From NCBI GenBank assembly GCA_021781415.1, contig JAJXWW010000109.1:1-40246 (forward strand): DNA of 40,246 nt, read 5' to 3'. The first letter of the stretch is position 1. Every line of letters begins with the position of its first letter. The DNA is from Planctomycetota bacterium. Lineage in GTDB: Bacteria; Planctomycetota; Planctomycetia; Gemmatales; Gemmataceae. Positions 1 through 8,385 of the stretch are shown piece by piece. The position numbers were made by a program, and so were the translations under genes. The notes under the pieces are model-generated. The model had not been told where the DNA came from. It saw only the letters and a list, made by a program, of their open reading frames with translations, and did no database searches.

Positions 1-37
1 GGAAACGGTGAAAGACATGATAATACGTTCTCCCTTT

Positions 38-994
38 TCACCACGGTAGGGCGTCGAGATGGACATTGCCGCCGCTGAGGAGGACGCCGACTCGTTGCAT
101 CCCCCTCAAAGCCCGAAACTCCGGCGCTAAAACGGCGGCGAGGGCGACGGCGGCACTCGGTTCGATGAGCAGTTTGGCGCGTTCCCACGCCAAGCGCATG
201 GCGGCGACGATCTCTTCGTCCGCCACCGTCACCACGCGCTCGACGCAATCGCGGAGGACGGGCCAAGTCAAATCGCCCAGTCCCGTGAGCAAGCCGTCGG
301 CGATAGTGTTCGGGCCGGTCTGCGGGATCAGCCTTCCCGCCGCCTTGGATCGGGCTGCGTCGTCCGCCCCCATCGGCTCGGCGGCGAAGACGCGCGCGTT
401 TGGAGCGAGCGCTTTCATCGCCAGCGTCGCGCCGGCCATCAGTCCTCCCCCGCCGACCGGCATCACCAGGGCATCGAGACCCGGAGCCTGTTCCAGCAAT
501 TCCAGAACGGTCGTCCCTTGACCGGCGATGACATCGACGTGGTTGTACGGTGGAATCAGTGTCGCACTCGTCTCGGCAACGACGGCCGCTACCGTCGTCT
601 CGCGCGCCGCCAGCGTCGGTTCGCATTCGACCACGCGCCCGCCGTATTCTTCGACGGCGCGGCGTTTGACCGGCGAGGCGTTGCGCGGCATGACGATGTG
701 GGCGGGTATGCCGCGCAGCTTGGCGGCCAGTGCGAGCGCCCCAGCGTGATTTCCAGAGCTGTGCGTCGCCACGCCGCGCGCCGCTGTCTCTGGCGACAGA
801 CGTAGAACGGCATTGCACGCGCCCCGAAACTTGAACGCGCCCGCTTTTTGCAGATGTTCGCACTTGAAGAACAGCGCGCGACCGGCGATACGGTCGAGCG
901 TCGCGCAGGTCGCCACCGGCGTGCGATGGGCGAACGGCGCGATGCGCCGCGCCGCTGCCCGCATGTCTTCAAGATCGACGGCAAACGCGCTCAT
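38..994 (-). CDS. PLP-dependent threonine/serine dehydratase
   Basis: Fold-type II PLP enzyme expected to deaminate threonine and/or serine to the 2-oxo acid and ammonia in the cytoplasm. From the ATG at 994 it is 318 residues, the size of short catabolic dehydratases and serine racemases, and there is no C-terminal regulatory ACT domain as in long biosynthetic IlvA. Visible motifs are the PLP-lysine segment AGAFKFRGA (Lys about 55), the substrate loop SSGNHAGA and the tetraglycine phosphate loop PVGGGGLMAG. An in-frame TTG at 1027 overlaps the stop of the upstream permease gene by four bases (TTGA), so translational coupling from that start is possible; neither start has a clear Shine-Dalgarno sequence. 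The close link to an amino-acid permease suggests uptake followed by catabolism, which is inference. Threonine, serine and serine-racemase activity cannot be told apart here. Confidence 0.9.
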   Translation of the reverse strand: MSAFAVDLEDMRAAARRIAPFAHRTPVATCATLDRIAGRALFFKCEHLQKAGAFKFRGACNAVLRLSPETAARGVATHSSGNHAGALALAAKLRGIPAHIVMPRNASPVKRRAVEEYGGRVVECEPTLAARETTVAAVVAETSATLIPPYNHVDVIAGQGTTVLELLEQAPGLDALVMPVGGGGLMAGATLAMKALAPNARVFAAEPMGADDAARSKAAGRLIPQTGPNTIADGLLTGLGDLTWPVLRDCVERVVTVADEEIVAAMRLAWERAKLLIEPSAAVALAAVLAPEFRALRGMQRVGVLLSGGNVHLDALPW

Positions 995-1023
995 GGCGTC
1001 ATTGTAGCGAGTCGGCGGATCGT

Positions 1024-3243
1024 TCAACCGATGACGACGCGCGGCTGTCGCGCCGGATCGGGTTCGGCCTTGCGGACGAGCGCGTGGACCAGCCAGGGGA
1101 TGTTGCCCTCACCCCAGAGCAAGAAATTGAAGTTCGATGCCAGCGGCGATTCCTCGGACCAGCCGAAGTGTATTTCCGGAGGGCGTCCGATCTCTCGGAA
1201 CTCCAAGGCAATCGCCGCCAACACATGCGCGATCGAAGCGCACTGAGTGACCCGAATGATCTCCCGTCCATCTTCCTTCACAATCTGCATGAGCGGATGT
1301 TGCTGAAAATCGCTGGGGTCGCCCAACTCCGCTTCGATGAAAAGGATGGGTACCTCCGCGCCGAGGCGATGACGGGCGCGAATCTCGTTCTCCACCTCGG
1401 CCAACGTGAGGTGATCGGGACGATGCGGTGCCAACACTTGAAATTCGAGCCGCCGAATCTCTTCCCAACGAACCGCCGACTCTTCGTCGGCGAAGGCAAA
1501 GCCATAGTAGCGCAACTCGGTGCTGCGCATCCACCGAGACAGCCCGGCCGACACGAGCAACGCGGCGACAATGAGCAGCGCGATAACCAAACCGATGGGT
1601 GTCTCGACGCCAACCCAGATCGCCAAGAATAAGAAGATCAGGCCGATTGCGGCGCAAGGAATGAGAGCAAGCGATTGCAAGAACGACGGCTTCTTTTTGA
1701 CCCGAAGATCGACGAAGACCGCCAGCGCCGCCCCGGTCATCAGCACCAGCACGCTGACGGCGTAGGCCCCCTGCTGATGCGATACGTTGGCATGAAAGGC
1801 AATGACGACCACCAACACGATGGCGTTGAAGGCGTGAAGCAAGAGGCCGACGTTGCGCGCCCAGTGCATTTCCATGCCGTAGCGCGTCAGGTATTGCGGC
1901 AAGAGATCGCGCAGGCCGATGGTCACGCTCGCTCCGGCCAGGAAGAGGATGAGGACGGCACTCAGATCGTACACCGCGCCGAAGACAGGCCCGAACAGCG
2001 GATTCACGTCTGCGGCCGGTAGCGTGGCCTCCGCTTTATTCCGCTTTTCAACGGGTGGATTGACGCGATCCTCGCCGGGAGCGTCGGGGCCAAACTCGTC
2101 GACGGGATCGCCATCGTCGTCCATCTCCAGCGGAGCGGCGACGGACACGGCTTCGCCAGGCCCTTGAAGGACGCCGCCGTGCGCGATGTACGCGAGGGCG
2201 CGATCGCGCGCCGCGCCGCCCTCGGCCAGTTCGCCGGGCGGCACGAGAAACTTCACGCTCGCCACCGACGTGGGAACGAGGACGGCCATAACCACCGCCG
2301 TCACGATCAACAGTTTGCGCGCGTTGCGGATGCGGCCTCGCGGTTGAGAGGGGTCGTCGTTGGCCCAGCCGCGGACCAGCGGGGCACTCGTCATGCTCAA
2401 CTCGAAACCGCTGAAACCCAATATCAACGCCGGCAGATAACTCACCGAGAGCTTGAGAAAATCTCCGATCAACTCCGACGGCGACGCATCGAAAGACGTA
2501 AAAGACACTAAACGCATCCAATTGGTCGTATAATCGGGATGGCGCGCCACATGGAGGAGACTGCTGGCGACGACCGCGACGTTCACCGCCAGAAACAGCG
2601 CGACGACCGCTCCGGCGAACATCAGAAAGCCGCGCGTGAAGCCTCGCAGCAGGAAGAAGTAGAGCGCGAAACCCAAGACCATGAGCGCCGTCGCCCCGAT
2701 CATCTGCTCGTTCCACCACGCCATGACGCGATCCGTCCAATCTCCTTTCAGAGATTCGGGCAGGGCGTCGTGAACGACCTCCTTGCGCTGCATCAGCCAA
2801 TCCATGCCGGAGCGCGTGTATTCATTGGCGAGCAGATGCCGGGACGCATCGGCGGTAGACAGCGCGCGCGTCATCACGAAATCCGTGGCGACGAAACCCA
2901 ACAGGAAGAGTAGGAACAACTTTCCTCCCCACCCGGAGAGATGGCTTTCGAGCAGCCCCGTGGCTCCGCGACCGTTCGGCGAACGACCGACGACATAGAG
3001 GTAGACGGGCAAGGCGGCAAAGAGGATGAGGAAGGAAACGGCGGCGGCAGCCAAGGGGGCCATCACCCCCGCTCCATTCACGGCCAACGTCGGCAGATAC
3101 CCCAACGTACTGATGCAATCCAGACCCACCAGTCCCATCACCAGCCACCAAGCGTAGGTTCGAGACGTACCGGCTCCGCTTATCTCCGGCTCCGTCTCGG
3201 CTCGACTGGTTGCAACTTGTTGTTCGCTCGCCGACTTATCCAT
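1024..3243 (-). CDS. APC-superfamily amino acid permease-like membrane protein
   Basis: Polytopic inner-membrane transporter of about 739 residues. The first hydrophobic helix follows a hydrophilic leader and begins near TYAWWLVMGLVGLDCIST; around ten to twelve helices follow. An acidic, proline-rich loop interrupts them (MDDDGDPVDEFGPD), and the last 150 or so residues are soluble and probably cytoplasmic. The arrangement resembles large APC/KUP-like permeases, so the substrate (amino acid, polyamine or potassium) is not certain. The ATG at 3243 follows GAAAGGGC; an in-frame GTG at 3315 with GAGG upstream would add 24 residues and is a real alternative. The dehydratase gene follows with almost no gap, so the two are probably co-transcribed and an amino-acid substrate is favoured. 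Confidence 0.8.
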   Translation of the reverse strand: MDKSASEQQVATSRAETEPEISGAGTSRTYAWWLVMGLVGLDCISTLGYLPTLAVNGAGVMAPLAAAAVSFLILFAALPVYLYVVGRSPNGRGATGLLESHLSGWGGKLFLLFLLGFVATDFVMTRALSTADASRHLLANEYTRSGMDWLMQRKEVVHDALPESLKGDWTDRVMAWWNEQMIGATALMVLGFALYFFLLRGFTRGFLMFAGAVVALFLAVNVAVVASSLLHVARHPDYTTNWMRLVSFTSFDASPSELIGDFLKLSVSYLPALILGFSGFELSMTSAPLVRGWANDDPSQPRGRIRNARKLLIVTAVVMAVLVPTSVASVKFLVPPGELAEGGAARDRALAYIAHGGVLQGPGEAVSVAAPLEMDDDGDPVDEFGPDAPGEDRVNPPVEKRNKAEATLPAADVNPLFGPVFGAVYDLSAVLILFLAGASVTIGLRDLLPQYLTRYGMEMHWARNVGLLLHAFNAIVLVVVIAFHANVSHQQGAYAVSVLVLMTGAALAVFVDLRVKKKPSFLQSLALIPCAAIGLIFLFLAIWVGVETPIGLVIALLIVAALLVSAGLSRWMRSTELRYYGFAFADEESAVRWEEIRRLEFQVLAPHRPDHLTLAEVENEIRARHRLGAEVPILFIEAELGDPSDFQQHPLMQIVKEDGREIIRVTQCASIAHVLAAIALEFREIGRPPEIHFGWSEESPLASNFNFLLWGEGNIPWLVHALVRKAEPDPARQPRVVIG

Positions 3244-3581
3244 CGCTGCCCTTTCGTCTTGGGTTTCACCAACGCCGTCTTCGTTCGACGGCCGATTGTC
3301 AGGAATTAACCCCACAAACGCCCGACCGCCTCATTCCGACCATGAGATTAGCAGATTTCCGCCCGATTGCGTATAAAAAACCCCGCGCGCCGAGGCAATC
3401 GCTGGCCTCCAGCGTCGGCCTCAATGATCGGCCGCGGCTTCCGTGATAAGAAATGAGTTTGCGATCGAAGGAACGCAGCCGTCGACACTCCAGAAGCCAC
3501 CGACTTTGGAAGCGCGCCCGCGCATGGAAGAACGGTTGCGGACGATGAAAGACGAAGAACGAAGCCCACGCCGTGCCGTCC
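3244..3581. other. Intergenic region between WD40 gene and permease gene
   Basis: This 338-base gap lies between two minus-strand genes. I see one terminator-like hairpin with a T run (3375-3395, minus) and the alternative GTG start of the permease at 3315. Open frames here have no recognisable protein features. The permease promoter should lie here, but I could not pick out a convincing -35/-10 pair. Confidence 0.5.
3375..3395 (-). terminator. Possible Rho-independent terminator after WD40 gene
   Basis: On the minus strand a GC-rich segment, CCTCGGCGCGCGGGG, can form a five-pair stem with a five-base loop and is followed immediately by six T. It lies about 190 bases downstream of the WD40 stop and would separate that gene from the permease operon. 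The stem is short and includes one G-T pair, so the call is tentative. Confidence 0.4.
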
Positions 3582-6263
3582 TCACGGCGCGGCAATCCGA
3601 TGCGCCTGAAGCCGGCGCAGGGTGTCTTTGGCCTCGCGGGTCAGTCGCGCGCCTGCCGCTCCCTTCGCCAAGTTCTCCAACAGAGTCCGCGATTCGCTCG
3701 AGCCGATGCGCTCCAACACCTCAACCGCTCGCAATTGTCGCAATTGCTCTGGGGACGGATGGGCACGGCGGTCGGCGACCTCATCGAGTATTCCCTGGAT
3801 GCGGCGGCGCATCTCCAGCGTCGGCTTCGATTCCAATGTCCGACGCAAGGCCGGTTCGGTCAATTCGCCCCATTTGCGCAGTTGTTCCGTCGCTTGTTCG
3901 CGCACGGCGAAGGCATCGTCGTCGAGGTCGGCGATGCGGCGTGCGATGCTCTTCTCGTCCACTCCTTCGGCGGGCTTCAACTGGGTGCGGAGCAAAGCCA
4001 GAGCCTCCGTCGGCGCGGCGATCAACTGCGACAGAGCGCGATACGCCTTGGCCGCGTCCTTGTCGGCCAAATCGTTCCAACAGGCGTCGCGCAGAGCGGC
4101 GGAAAGCGTTATCTTTTCCGTTCCGACAAGATCCCAGACGAGAGCCGTCGCATCGTCGGAAGCGGAGAAGATACGTTTGCCGTCGGCGGTGAAAACCAAT
4201 TGCTGAATTGAGCCAACATGACCCGGCAGCGCGCGGCGCTCGCGTCCCGTCGCCAGTTCCAACCAGTGGATGACACCCGATTCTTCGGCCCAGGCCAGAG
4301 TTCGTCCGTCCGGCGCGAAGGCCGAGACGGAGACGATCGCGGGGAGTTTGGCAAATCGGCAAATCGAACGCCGCTCGTTTACGTCGAGAACGCGAAGAAA
4401 GGTGTTTTCGCTGGCGTGAGCCGCCCACCTGCCATCCGGCGACAACACGAACATCTCGCCGTGAGGCATACTATCGGGATTGCCGAGAGGCGGTTCTTCC
4501 TGGTCCGGCGGGAGCGACAGATCCGAAAGCCGTTTGCCCGTCGTCGTCGTCTGCCACCGCCATATGGTGCGATCTCCGGTAAGGACCAACACGACCGGCT
4601 CGTCCACCGCAAAAGCGACGGCGATCGTGCGCGTTTTCGTCGTCAGACGGTGCAGGCGTTTTCCCGTCGCGGTATCGAAGAGATGTAATTCCTTGTAGCC
4701 GACGGGCACGGCTAGGACTTTCCCATCCGGCGACAGGGTCAAACGCTCCCAGGAAAGGGAGGCTTTCTCGAGCAAGCGGCGCTCCGTGCCGGCCTTCACA
4801 TCCCAGGCGCGGAGGGTTCCATCGTGGCTGGCGGAGTAGAGGGTATGGCCCTCCGCGGACAACGCCAGACTGGTGATTCGCTTTTTGTGTCCGCCCAACC
4901 GGCCGATCTCACGCCCCGTCGGCACGTCCCAACGATGGATCATCCCGCGATCGGTTCCGGTGAACGCGGTGCGCCCATCGGCGGCGACGGCAAGCGCCGA
5001 GACCGCGCCGCCGTGGCCCGTCGCCCGTATGGGTTCCGCTCCGCTCTCGGCATCCAGCAGGCGAATCATTCGACCGCCATCGCTGACGGCGAGCGCTCGC
5101 CCGTTTGGCGAAAACGTCAAGCCGCCGGAATGGGCTTGTCCCTCGGACAAAAAGGAGACCTCTTCTCCGGTAGACACATCCCAGACTCGAACCGGCCCAT
5201 CCATGCGGCAAGCGGCCAATCTTTTACCGTCCGGCGACCACGCCAGTCCCGTCAAGTTGTTTTGAGGCACGCCGTTTTTATCGCAATCCGCGGGCGGGGT
5301 CCAGCGCCTCAACTCGGCTCCGGTACGCAAGTCGATGAGCAGGACGCGGTTTCCCGTCCCCCAGTTGATCTGTCCCGAATCCCATTTCTTCATCCAGAAT
5401 TCGAGGAAGGCTGCCTTATCGCCGCGCGGCGATAGAGCCAAGGTGTGGACATCGACCGGCAAATTCCGAAGCCGACGGACTTCCTTGCCGCTGTCGGCGT
5501 CGCGGATCGAGATCGCTTTATCGGAACCGCCCAGCAACAGAGTCTTGCCGTCGGCGGAAAATCGCATGTCCGCGATGTATTCCTCCGGACCATTCCATTC
5601 GTGAAGACGACGCCCTGAAGCGTCCCAAACGACGATTTGCCAAGGAAGGATCGCATGGCCCGGATAGGCATTGCCCGTCAGGGCGGCGATGCGCTTGCCA
5701 TCGGCGGAGAAGCGGACGAGCGAGTAGTGCCGGTCGCCGTGCTTGTGAATCAGCTTCCCCGTGGCCGTGTCCCACACTTCCACCGGGCCGCCGATTCCGG
5801 CATGGTGGCGGCTGAGAGCAATTCGTCGGCCATCGCCGGACAAGGCGATGGACCACGGCAAAACCCCGGCAGCGAAGTGCCGCAAAGGTCTCCCCGTCGC
5901 CGTTTCCCAAACGCGCACGCCATCGCAACCCGCGGAGACAAGCGATTTACTGTCGGAAGTAAACCCAAGCGAGTGAAGATAGTCACCGTGCCGCAGACGA
6001 ACCGTACCCAGCCGAGCGATGGCTCCTTCCGGCAGCGGATCGCCGAAACGATCCAAGCGCGGCGAGCCGGCAGCCTTAACTGCCGCGCGGTCACTTTCGC
6101 CCGGCAGTTCACGATGCCGACTTGCCGGAGCCGGCTCACCCGCGACTGCGGAGAACGCGCCGAAACCGAGGACGCCGCACAGCGCCACGGACAGCGCCTT
6201 CAGCGTCCGCTTGCTCGCAAACGATAGACCGGCTGTGGGGGATACGAACGAGGTTGTGGACAT
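3582..6263 (-). CDS. Secreted WD40-repeat protein with alpha-helical C-terminus
   Basis: Exported beta-propeller protein of about 893 residues. The first 41 residues form a signal peptide: basic SKRTLK, a hydrophobic stretch, then an AVA cleavage site before GEPAPA. From about 70 to 690 there are more than a dozen WD40-type blades with repeated phrases such as FSADGKRIAAL, SPDGKRLA and VWDVSTG, enough for two propellers. The last 170 or so residues are helical (segments such as LRKWGELTEPALRR) and resemble HEAT-like or scaffold regions. The start at 6263 is chosen because GGAGGT lies seven bases upstream; in-frame ATGs at 6278 and 6296 have weaker sites. It is divergent from an ECF sigma factor gene, a common planctomycete pairing, so a shared envelope-sensing function is possible. 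No enzyme motif is visible. Confidence 0.88.
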   Translation of the reverse strand: MSTTSFVSPTAGLSFASKRTLKALSVALCGVLGFGAFSAVAGEPAPASRHRELPGESDRAAVKAAGSPRLDRFGDPLPEGAIARLGTVRLRHGDYLHSLGFTSDSKSLVSAGCDGVRVWETATGRPLRHFAAGVLPWSIALSGDGRRIALSRHHAGIGGPVEVWDTATGKLIHKHGDRHYSLVRFSADGKRIAALTGNAYPGHAILPWQIVVWDASGRRLHEWNGPEEYIADMRFSADGKTLLLGGSDKAISIRDADSGKEVRRLRNLPVDVHTLALSPRGDKAAFLEFWMKKWDSGQINWGTGNRVLLIDLRTGAELRRWTPPADCDKNGVPQNNLTGLAWSPDGKRLAACRMDGPVRVWDVSTGEEVSFLSEGQAHSGGLTFSPNGRALAVSDGGRMIRLLDAESGAEPIRATGHGGAVSALAVAADGRTAFTGTDRGMIHRWDVPTGREIGRLGGHKKRITSLALSAEGHTLYSASHDGTLRAWDVKAGTERRLLEKASLSWERLTLSPDGKVLAVPVGYKELHLFDTATGKRLHRLTTKTRTIAVAFAVDEPVVLVLTGDRTIWRWQTTTTGKRLSDLSLPPDQEEPPLGNPDSMPHGEMFVLSPDGRWAAHASENTFLRVLDVNERRSICRFAKLPAIVSVSAFAPDGRTLAWAEESGVIHWLELATGRERRALPGHVGSIQQLVFTADGKRIFSASDDATALVWDLVGTEKITLSAALRDACWNDLADKDAAKAYRALSQLIAAPTEALALLRTQLKPAEGVDEKSIARRIADLDDDAFAVREQATEQLRKWGELTEPALRRTLESKPTLEMRRRIQGILDEVADRRAHPSPEQLRQLRAVEVLERIGSSESRTLLENLAKGAAGARLTREAKDTLRRLQAHRIAAP

Positions 6264-6270
6264 GGCATGT

Positions 6271-6276
6271 ACCTCC
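6271..6276 (-). promoter_or_regulatory. Ribosome binding site that sets the WD40 start
   Basis: GGAGGT on the minus strand lies seven bases before the ATG at 6263, and decides against the two earlier in-frame ATGs. The sequence from here into the gene nearly repeats the pgl leader at 12524-12539. Confidence 0.6.
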
Positions 6277-6489
6277 ATCGACGAAATGGGCTTCATCTTA
6301 ATCTATCCCGTCGCCGCCACAAACGGCCCGACGATTTTTCGACTCGGACCTCGCAGCGGGATATTGCCCGGAGGTCACACGTCGGAAATCTCTGAGAGTG
6401 AATTGGGAGGGAGAACGAAAAAATGGGGAAGCAGGGGAGCGTTTCGAGGCAGTATAGTAGACAGAGCGAGTTGTTCGATCGGGAGCCTT

Positions 6490-8211
6490 ATGGCGAATCG
6501 TCCGCTGCATCCGCTGTTGCACTATCTCCGGCGTCTTCGAGCCAACGGAGTCGACGAAGGTGCGCGGAACGATGCGGAGTTGCTGTATCGCTTTGTAAAC
6601 CAGAACGACGAGGACGCATTCACGACTCTGGTGCAACGCTATGGGGCGATGGTTTGGGGATTGTGCGTGCGTCGGCTGGGAGAGACGCCGGAGGCCGAGG
6701 ATGCGTTTCAGGCCACGTTTCTCGTGTTGGTGCGCAAGGCATCGTCGTTGCACGGCTCGCGGTTGCTCGGTCCTTGGCTCTACGAAGTCGCTTATCGAAC
6801 GGCATTGAAGCTAAGCGGCCAGAGGGCGCGGCGGGCGGCGCGAGAGAGGCCATTGCCGGAGCAACTCGCCGAGGAACGGCCGGATGCGATGGAGAGCGAT
6901 CTTCGGTCGATACTGGACGAGGAAATCCAGAGCTTGCCAACGAAATATCGTTTGCCGGTGTTGTTATGTTATGTGCAAGGATTGAGCAACGAGGAGGCGG
7001 CTCGGCGTTTGGGCTGTGCCAAGGGTACGATCTTCTCGCGGCTGTCGCGGGCGCGCGATCTTCTCCGCCATCGTTTGCTGCGTCGCGGCGTGGATGTGTC
7101 CGCCGGAACCTTGGCGGTCGTATTGGCCGAGTCCGCGGCGCTGCGAGCGACAGTGCCCGCGGCTCTGTGGGAAATCACCGTCCGTACAAGTCTCTTGTTC
7201 GCGGCAGGAACGGCGGGACAATCCCTGTCCGCTCCGCTCGCCGCCTTAGTCGAAGGAGTGGTGCGAAGCATGTTCCTAAGCAAAGCGAAAGTCGCGTTGA
7301 TCGTGGTATTGGTTCTCGGCCTCGCAGGGTCCGGGGCGGGGTTCCTCGTTCATCCGGGCGCTGCCGAGAAATCGGAGAATAAGTCGGCGACAAAGACGGC
7401 AGCGCCGGCCCCTCCAAGGGTTGTCGGCAAGACGAAAGCGATACCAAAGGCAGCTCTCAAGGAGGCCCATCAACCTCCACCCGCTGTCGTCGAAGATCAC
7501 GAGCGATTGCGCGATTGGCGGGAGAAATTGCTTCAGCCCATTAATTGGGAGGGGATTGACGATTCGGAATCCAAACTGATCGACGTACTCGACCAACTTT
7601 CCAAGCGCTACAACGTCGCGTTTCTAATCAATGAGCTGGCGTTCTCCGAAGCGGGTCTGCGCGAGATCGATCAATTTCGGATGGCCTCGCCGCGTCCCAT
7701 TCCGGCCATGAAAACGAGTTTAAGGACGCTCCTTCACTTCGTCTTACGACGTGTTGCGGAATCACAGCAAGTGGAAGCGGTGTTTCTCGTGCGGACGGAC
7801 CATATCGAGATCACTACTGCCGAATTTTGCCGGTTAGAACTGGGTTTGCGATCCAAGGAGCCACTCTACGCTTCCATGCTGCCGTTGGTGTGGGACGCCT
7901 ACGAGGAAATGCCGTTGGCACAAATCCTGCCCCGGCTCGCCGAGACGAGCGGCTACAACGTAGTCGGCGATCCCAAAGCGAAGGAAGCGCTCCAAACGAA
8001 GATTACGGCACAACTCAACAACGTCCCCATCGGCACGGCCGTACGATTGGTAGCGAACATGGCGGGTCTGACCGCGGTGCGGCTCGACAATGTGTTTTAC
8101 GTCACGACGACCGAAAACGCCAAGAATCTGCGCGAGGAGCAATTAAGACTCGATGGAGAGATGTCCGGCGTGACGGGACCACACCCGGCGCGCGGGAAAC
8201 CCGCCAAGTAA
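6490..8211 (+). CDS. ECF sigma factor with transmembrane anchor and STN-like C-terminal domains
   Basis: A 573-residue protein. Residues 30-110 form sigma region 2 (LYRFVNQNDEDAFTTLVQRY, then the PEAEDAFQATFLVL helix). Residues 140-200 form sigma region 4 with its helix-turn-helix (LSNEEAARRLGCAKGTIFSR). A hydrophobic helix at about 267-287 (KVALIVVLVLGLAGSGAGFL) is followed by a lysine/alanine/proline-rich linker. The remaining 250 residues should be periplasmic and hold two segments that resemble STN/secretin N-domains, for example LIDVLDQLSKRYNVAFLINE and LNNVPIGTAVRLVANMAGL. The start at 6490 has CGGGAG five bases upstream; the frame is open further upstream but contains no domain. Fused transmembrane extensions are known in planctomycete ECF groups; the STN assignment is my reading of the pattern. 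It may direct transcription in response to envelope state, possibly with the divergent WD40 protein. Confidence 0.88.
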   Translation: MANRPLHPLLHYLRRLRANGVDEGARNDAELLYRFVNQNDEDAFTTLVQRYGAMVWGLCVRRLGETPEAEDAFQATFLVLVRKASSLHGSRLLGPWLYEVAYRTALKLSGQRARRAARERPLPEQLAEERPDAMESDLRSILDEEIQSLPTKYRLPVLLCYVQGLSNEEAARRLGCAKGTIFSRLSRARDLLRHRLLRRGVDVSAGTLAVVLAESAALRATVPAALWEITVRTSLLFAAGTAGQSLSAPLAALVEGVVRSMFLSKAKVALIVVLVLGLAGSGAGFLVHPGAAEKSENKSATKTAAPAPPRVVGKTKAIPKAALKEAHQPPPAVVEDHERLRDWREKLLQPINWEGIDDSESKLIDVLDQLSKRYNVAFLINELAFSEAGLREIDQFRMASPRPIPAMKTSLRTLLHFVLRRVAESQQVEAVFLVRTDHIEITTAEFCRLELGLRSKEPLYASMLPLVWDAYEEMPLAQILPRLAETSGYNVVGDPKAKEALQTKITAQLNNVPIGTAVRLVANMAGLTAVRLDNVFYVTTTENAKNLREEQLRLDGEMSGVTGPHPARGKPAK

Positions 8212-8218
8212 TCCGATC

Positions 8219-8288
8219 CCGGCGAACCGGCGGCGTGAGTTGCCGGGTGGATGCTTTCACTCGACGGTTCACGCCACCGGTTCGCCGG
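8219..8288. repeat. Dispersed palindrome, GGCGAACCGG family
   Basis: The 20-base arms at 8219-8238 and 8269-8288 are reverse complements at 19 of 20 positions (CCGGCGAACCGG then GGCGTGA) around a 30-base loop. The element begins eight bases after the sigma-factor stop and has no T run. Its left part is closely similar to the arms of the array at 11358-11702, so the two are members of one repeat family. Confidence 0.75.
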
Positions 8289-8385
8289 ATGCTCGAAGCG
8301 GTGATCCATCCCTAGCAACGACCCCCTCCGCGCTTTAAGATAGTTTCATACCCACCTGGACACCGCTCGCCATCAGGATCGCAAC

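Noticed and set aside
1..40. GGTGAAA...TTTTCACC inverted repeat as a terminator for the dehydratase gene
   Set aside because: The stem is only seven pairs, the loop is about 20 bases and the right arm overlaps the stop codon. No T run follows.
3299..3595. 98-codon open frame on the minus strand between the WD40 and permease genes
   Set aside because: It overlaps the end of the WD40 gene, has no ribosome site or recognisable features, and contains the terminator-like hairpin.
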